Assembly: GCA_014799395.1 (NCBI GenBank) | Contig: JAAVID010000095.1 | Span: 1 to 33,516 of the forward strand | Direction of reading: 5' to 3' | Origin: Oscillospiraceae bacterium | GTDB lineage: Bacteria > Bacillota > Clostridia > Oscillospirales > Ruminococcaceae | DNA length: 33,516 nt | In this document: positions 30,715-33,516 of the stretch, one piece after another | Position numbering within the stretch: the first letter of the stretch is position 1 | Layout: each line of letters starts with the position of its first letter | Program-made: the position numbers and the translations under genes | Notes under the pieces: model-generated | Databases searched by the model: none | What the model saw: only the letters and a program-made list of their open reading frames with translations | Told to the model about the DNA's origin: nothing

Positions 30715-31341
30715 ATGAAAATTCTGCATTTGTTTCACGATCTTATGAACCTATACGGCGACTACGCGAACGTTCTCGCGCTGGAGCGCGCGCTTGTGAG
30801 CAAGGGTGCGGAGGTCGAGATAACACGGCGTTCCGTCGGCGATCATATGTACTTTTCGGAGTTCGACTTTATCTATATCGGCTCGGGAACGGAACGCAGT
30901 CAAAAAACGGCGCTTGAGTATCTGCGCGACAGCGCGGATGCGTTAAAGAACGCCGTTGACGGCAGCGCGGTGATACTGGCGACCGGCAACTCGTTCGAGA
31001 TGTTCGGGAAGAAGATAACCGACCGCGACAGAACGGTACACGAGGGGCTCGGGCTGTTCGATTTTATTACCGAGGAGGGCGCGGAGCGTATCGTTACCGA
31101 CAGCGTTGCCGAGTTTGAGGGACGCGGGCTTATCGGCTTCGTCAACAAGGCGAGCGGGATATATGGCATAAAAGAGCCGCTTTTCACCGTAAAGCAGGGC
31201 GCGGGCAACAATCCCAAGGACGCGTCTGCCGAGGGTATTCATATTGGAAATTTTTACGGAACACATATTATAGGACCGCTGCTTATACGCAATCCGTCAA
31301 TGGCGGAGTATTTCGCGGAGCTGTTGATCTCACGGGAATGA
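30715..31341 (+). CDS. gatD: GatD-like class I glutamine amidotransferase, catalytic residues apparently missing
   Basis: A 208-residue CobB/CobQ-type glutaminase-fold protein, the usual partner of MurT that supplies ammonia from glutamine. The fold markers are present (LHLFHDLMNLYGDYANVLAL, YIGSGTERSQ, GLGLFDF, HIGNFYGTH, GPLLIRNPSMAEYF). However, the nucleophile loop, normally ICGGYQ, reads ATGNSFEMFG around residues 89-98 with no cysteine. The usual HGPLL reads IGPLL at residues 186-190, though a histidine lies two residues upstream (H184). The protein therefore looks inactive as a glutaminase, or works differently. It starts 10 bases after murT with AAAGGGGG. Confidence 0.82.
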   Translation: MKILHLFHDLMNLYGDYANVLALERALVSKGAEVEITRRSVGDHMYFSEFDFIYIGSGTERSQKTALEYLRDSADALKNAVDGSAVILATGNSFEMFGKKITDRDRTVHEGLGLFDFITEEGAERIVTDSVAEFEGRGLIGFVNKASGIYGIKEPLFTVKQGAGNNPKDASAEGIHIGNFYGTHIIGPLLIRNPSMAEYFAELLISRE

Positions 31342-31365
31342 TGTGATTTTGAAAGAAGGATAGCT

Positions 31366-32760
31366 TTGTCTAAACAATATCAAATGGATATGTGCAGCGG
31401 TCCCGTGCTTAAAAAGCTGCTGCTTTTTTCACTGCCGCTTATGGCATCGGGCGTTTTGCAGCTCCTGTTCAACGCCGCCGACATTATCGTGGTCGGAAAA
31501 TTCGCGGGAGACAACTCAATGGGCGCGGTGGGGTCTACCTCCTCGCTTATCAATCTGTTCACAAATCTGTTCGTGGGAATGTCGGTCGGCGTAAACGTTA
31601 TCGCGGCGCGCGCTCACGGGGCGAACTCCGCCTCGGATATGCACGACACCGTGCACACGTCAATGCTGCTGTCGGTGATATGCGGCGCGGTGCTTGCGGT
31701 GGTGGGCTTTATTCTCGCGCCGGAAATGCTGATACTTATGAACGCTACCGAAAATCAGCTCCCGCTCGCGGTAATGTATCTGAGAATATACTTCCTCGGA
31801 ATGCCCGCGACTATGGTCTACAACTTCGGCGGCGCGGTTTTACGCGCGGTCGGCGATACAAAACGCCCGCTCTACTTTCTGACGGCGGCGGGAGTTATCA
31901 ACGTTCTGCTTAATCTGCTGTTCGTTATCGCGCTGAAAATGGACGTTGCGGGCGTGGCGCTCGCGACGGTCATCTCGCAGTGCATTTCCGCGGGGCTTAC
32001 GGTGCTCTGCCTTATCAAGGACAACACGGAGATACACCTTGACGTAAAACAGCTCAAAATACGAAAGCGAATACTTTTCTCGGTGCTGAGGGTCGGACTG
32101 CCCGCGGGATTTCAAGGCACTATCTTCTCGCTGTCGAACGTCGTTATACAGTCGTCGATTAACCTTTTCGGAGATACGGTGGTATCGGGAAACTCCGCCG
32201 CCTCGTCGATAGAGGGCTTCATCTATATGGCGATGAACACGTTTTACCAGGCGGCTATATCGTTTACGGGGCAGCATATGGGCGCGAAAAAATATTCGCG
32301 GATACCGAGGATACTCGCAAGCTCTCTGCTCTGCGTTACCGTGACGGGGCTTGTTTTCGGGTGGACAGCGTTCCTGCTCGGACGTCCGCTGCTCGGCATC
32401 TACTCCAACAGCTCCGAGGTCGTTGACGCGGGAATGGTTCGCTTGTCGATAATCGCGACGACCTACGCGCTGTGCGGCATGATGGACGTTATGGTCGGAA
32501 TGCTGCGCGGTCTTGGCTATTCGATAATGCCGATGATCGTGTCGCTGCTTGGTGCGTGCGGACTGCGCATACTATGGATCGCGACGGTTTTTCAAATTCC
32601 CGAATATCACTCTCCGCGCACCGTTTATCTGTCCTATCCCATATCGTGGGGGATAACGCTGTTCGTGCATATTGTATGTTACATTGTGGTATGGCGGCGG
32701 CTCAAACGGCGCGAGAGCGAGTATTTCGTCGGGGAAGAAAAATCCGGTATCATTAAATAA
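31366..32760 (+). CDS. MATE family efflux transporter
   Basis: A 464-residue, 12-helix cation-coupled exporter of the MATE (MatE/DinF) family. Features: PLMASGVLQLLFNAADIIVVGKFAG in helix 1 (partly quoted), the repeated half with GLPAGFQGTIFSLSNVVIQSSIN, and a C-terminal RLKRR tail. Substrates are often drugs or flavins but cannot be predicted. The start is taken as TTG at 31366 because AAGAAGGA lies at the right distance (31352-31359); the next in-frame ATG (31384) has no ribosome site. It begins 24 bases after the GatD-like gene and may be cotranscribed with it. Confidence 0.93.
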   Translation: MSKQYQMDMCSGPVLKKLLLFSLPLMASGVLQLLFNAADIIVVGKFAGDNSMGAVGSTSSLINLFTNLFVGMSVGVNVIAARAHGANSASDMHDTVHTSMLLSVICGAVLAVVGFILAPEMLILMNATENQLPLAVMYLRIYFLGMPATMVYNFGGAVLRAVGDTKRPLYFLTAAGVINVLLNLLFVIALKMDVAGVALATVISQCISAGLTVLCLIKDNTEIHLDVKQLKIRKRILFSVLRVGLPAGFQGTIFSLSNVVIQSSINLFGDTVVSGNSAASSIEGFIYMAMNTFYQAAISFTGQHMGAKKYSRIPRILASSLLCVTVTGLVFGWTAFLLGRPLLGIYSNSSEVVDAGMVRLSIIATTYALCGMMDVMVGMLRGLGYSIMPMIVSLLGACGLRILWIATVFQIPEYHSPRTVYLSYPISWGITLFVHIVCYIVVWRRLKRRESEYFVGEEKSGIIK

Positions 32761-32774
32761 TTTTAAATTTGATA

Positions 32775-32803
32775 TTGCAATATACTCAAAAGTATGCTAT
32801 AAT
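32775..32803 (+). promoter_or_regulatory. SigA promoter for the ECF S-component gene
   Basis: TTGCAA (32775-32780), a 17-nt spacer, TATAAT (32798-32803) with TATG extension. The spacer contains ATACT-caaa-AGTAT, a small inverted repeat that could be an operator. The leader is only about 30 nt, too short for a riboswitch. Confidence 0.8.
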
Positions 32804-32839
32804 ATGTTTATCGACAGACAGGAAAAGGAGACAATACAA

Positions 32840-33394
32840 ATGAACAAAGAAAAACAGACAGCTCACGAAAGGCTGCTGAAGCTTTGCTTTGCGGCAATGT
32901 TCGCGGCGCTGATATTCGCGGCGACGAGGGTAATTCAGGTACCGTGTCCGTCGGGCGGTTATATGCACCTCGGGGACTGCTTTATATTGATATGCTCGTG
33001 GGTGCTGGGTCCGGTATACGGCTTTGCGGCGAGCGCGATAGGCTCGGCGCTTGCGGACGCTACTTCGGGGTTTGCGGTGTACGTTCCGGGAACTGTGCTG
33101 ATAAAGGGCGTAATGGCTTCGCTTGCGGCGGTGATAATGCGCGTATTCGTCAAAAAAGCGGTCAAAATGCGGACGGTGGGCTTTTTTGTCAGCGGTATTG
33201 TTTCGGAAGTGTTTATGGTGAGCGGGTATTTTCTGTATGAGACTGTGTTTTTGGGATTAGCGATACCCGCGGCTTTGGAGGGTGTCGTGAGGAGCTCGAT
33301 ACAAGGCGCGTTCGGATTGATACTCGGAGTGTTTTTTATTCGGGTCATTATGAAAACGGGGATCTTGAAGAAGATGCATACTTATGCTGTATAA
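32840..33394 (+). CDS. ECF transporter S component (vitamin-binding subunit)
   Basis: A 184-residue, six-helix membrane protein of the energy-coupling-factor S-component superfamily, which captures a vitamin or similar micronutrient and works with the shared EcfAAT module encoded elsewhere. Typical features are LCFAAMFAALIFAATRVIQVP in helix 1, GYMHLGDCFILICSWVLGPVYGF and PGTVLIKGVMASLAAVI. The GGYMHLGD segment resembles those S components with predicted folate, pantothenate or thiamine-type substrates, but the ligand is uncertain. I chose the ATG at 32840 after AAAAGGAG; the longer frame from 32672 overlaps the MATE gene. Confidence 0.88.
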   Translation: MNKEKQTAHERLLKLCFAAMFAALIFAATRVIQVPCPSGGYMHLGDCFILICSWVLGPVYGFAASAIGSALADATSGFAVYVPGTVLIKGVMASLAAVIMRVFVKKAVKMRTVGFFVSGIVSEVFMVSGYFLYETVFLGLAIPAALEGVVRSSIQGAFGLILGVFFIRVIMKTGILKKMHTYAV

Positions 33395-33397
33395 AAT

Positions 33398-33420
33398 GAG
33401 CCGCGGAAACCCCGCGGCTC
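33398..33420. terminator. Hairpin after the ECF S-component gene
   Basis: A 9-bp perfect stem, 33398-33406 with 33412-33420, loop aaacc, immediately after the stop codon. It has no T run, so it is a weak candidate terminator or part of the neighbouring repeat region. Confidence 0.5.
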
Positions 33421-33435
33421 CTCTCGTCTCGCAGC

Positions 33436-33516
33436 AAAAAATCGGGATTCCAAAGGGGCTTGCCCCTTTGGCGGAATGCAAGGGCAGAGCCCTTGCGCAG
33501 GTCTGGGCGGCAGCCC
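33436..33516 (-). repeat. 81-bp palindromic repeat, right copy, cut by the window edge
   Basis: Inverted copy of 230-310, with the same three hairpins and only about three differences, two of them compensatory. Whether the hairpin array seen at 8-224 also follows this copy cannot be seen because the window ends. Confidence 0.85.

Noticed and set aside
1-33516. tRNA, rRNA, transposase, integrase, phage, restriction or CRISPR-associated genes
   Set aside because: I looked on both strands and found no supporting sequence for any of these.

Overview
The window looks like chromosome from a Gram-positive anaerobic gut or rumen clostridium, most likely a Ruminococcus-like member of the Oscillospiraceae. 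The supporting signs are a lipid-anchored family-5 glycoside hydrolase with a long Ser/Thr linker, pyruvate:ferredoxin oxidoreductase, a proline T-box, MurT/GatD-type genes, a YlbJ-like sporulation protein, AGGAGG ribosome sites and TTGACA-N17-TATAAT promoters. Most genes are moderately GC-rich; a few (9154-9705, 10695-11705, 12596-13027) are visibly AT-richer. I saw no rRNA, tRNA, CRISPR array, transposase or phage genes.

Layout. 1-310: a hairpin-rich intergenic region ending in an 81-bp repeat whose inverted copy closes the window (33436-33516). 420-3511: azlC-azlD, a YfcE-type phosphodiesterase and a GH5 lipoprotein. 3568-7278: a lipoprotein (-) and two paralogous ECF sigma/membrane-partner modules (+), separated by a probable small RNA on the minus strand. 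7334-10084 (-): proline T-box, an AT-rich P-loop kinase-like gene, then proS. 10118-13134: ruvX, a lipoprotein, a YpsA/DUF1273 protein, and a structured leader with a terminator/antiterminator ahead of a small membrane protein. 13258-16598: an operon of VTC-domain protein, DUF4956 membrane protein and a Cthe_2159-like beta-helix lipoprotein. 16662-22065 (-): nifJ and two tandem paralogous lipoproteins. 22281-27174: TIGR04086 and YlbJ-like membrane proteins, a leader-peptide-preceded RNHCP zinc protein, a basic coiled-coil protein of unknown role, an Fe-S aldo/keto reductase and DUF1893. 27243-28993: a second copy of the 3568-4518 lipoprotein family and a hemolysin-III protein (-). 29132-33394: a highly structured leader, murT, a GatD-like protein lacking the expected catalytic residues, a MATE transporter and an ECF-transporter S component.

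How it fits together. The window mixes housekeeping (proS, nifJ, ruvX, murT) with envelope functions. Six predicted lipoproteins belong to four or more families, and two of them share an ECF-like promoter. The strongest leads for undescribed biology are RNA-level: a riboswitch-like leader at 12395-12558, a roughly 110-nt orphan RNA at 5913-6021, a leader-peptide switch ahead of the RNHCP gene, and a multibranched leader ahead of murT. Next are the twin sigma modules with conserved putative autoregulatory promoters, the kinase-like gene captured between a T-box and proS, and the apparently inactive GatD.
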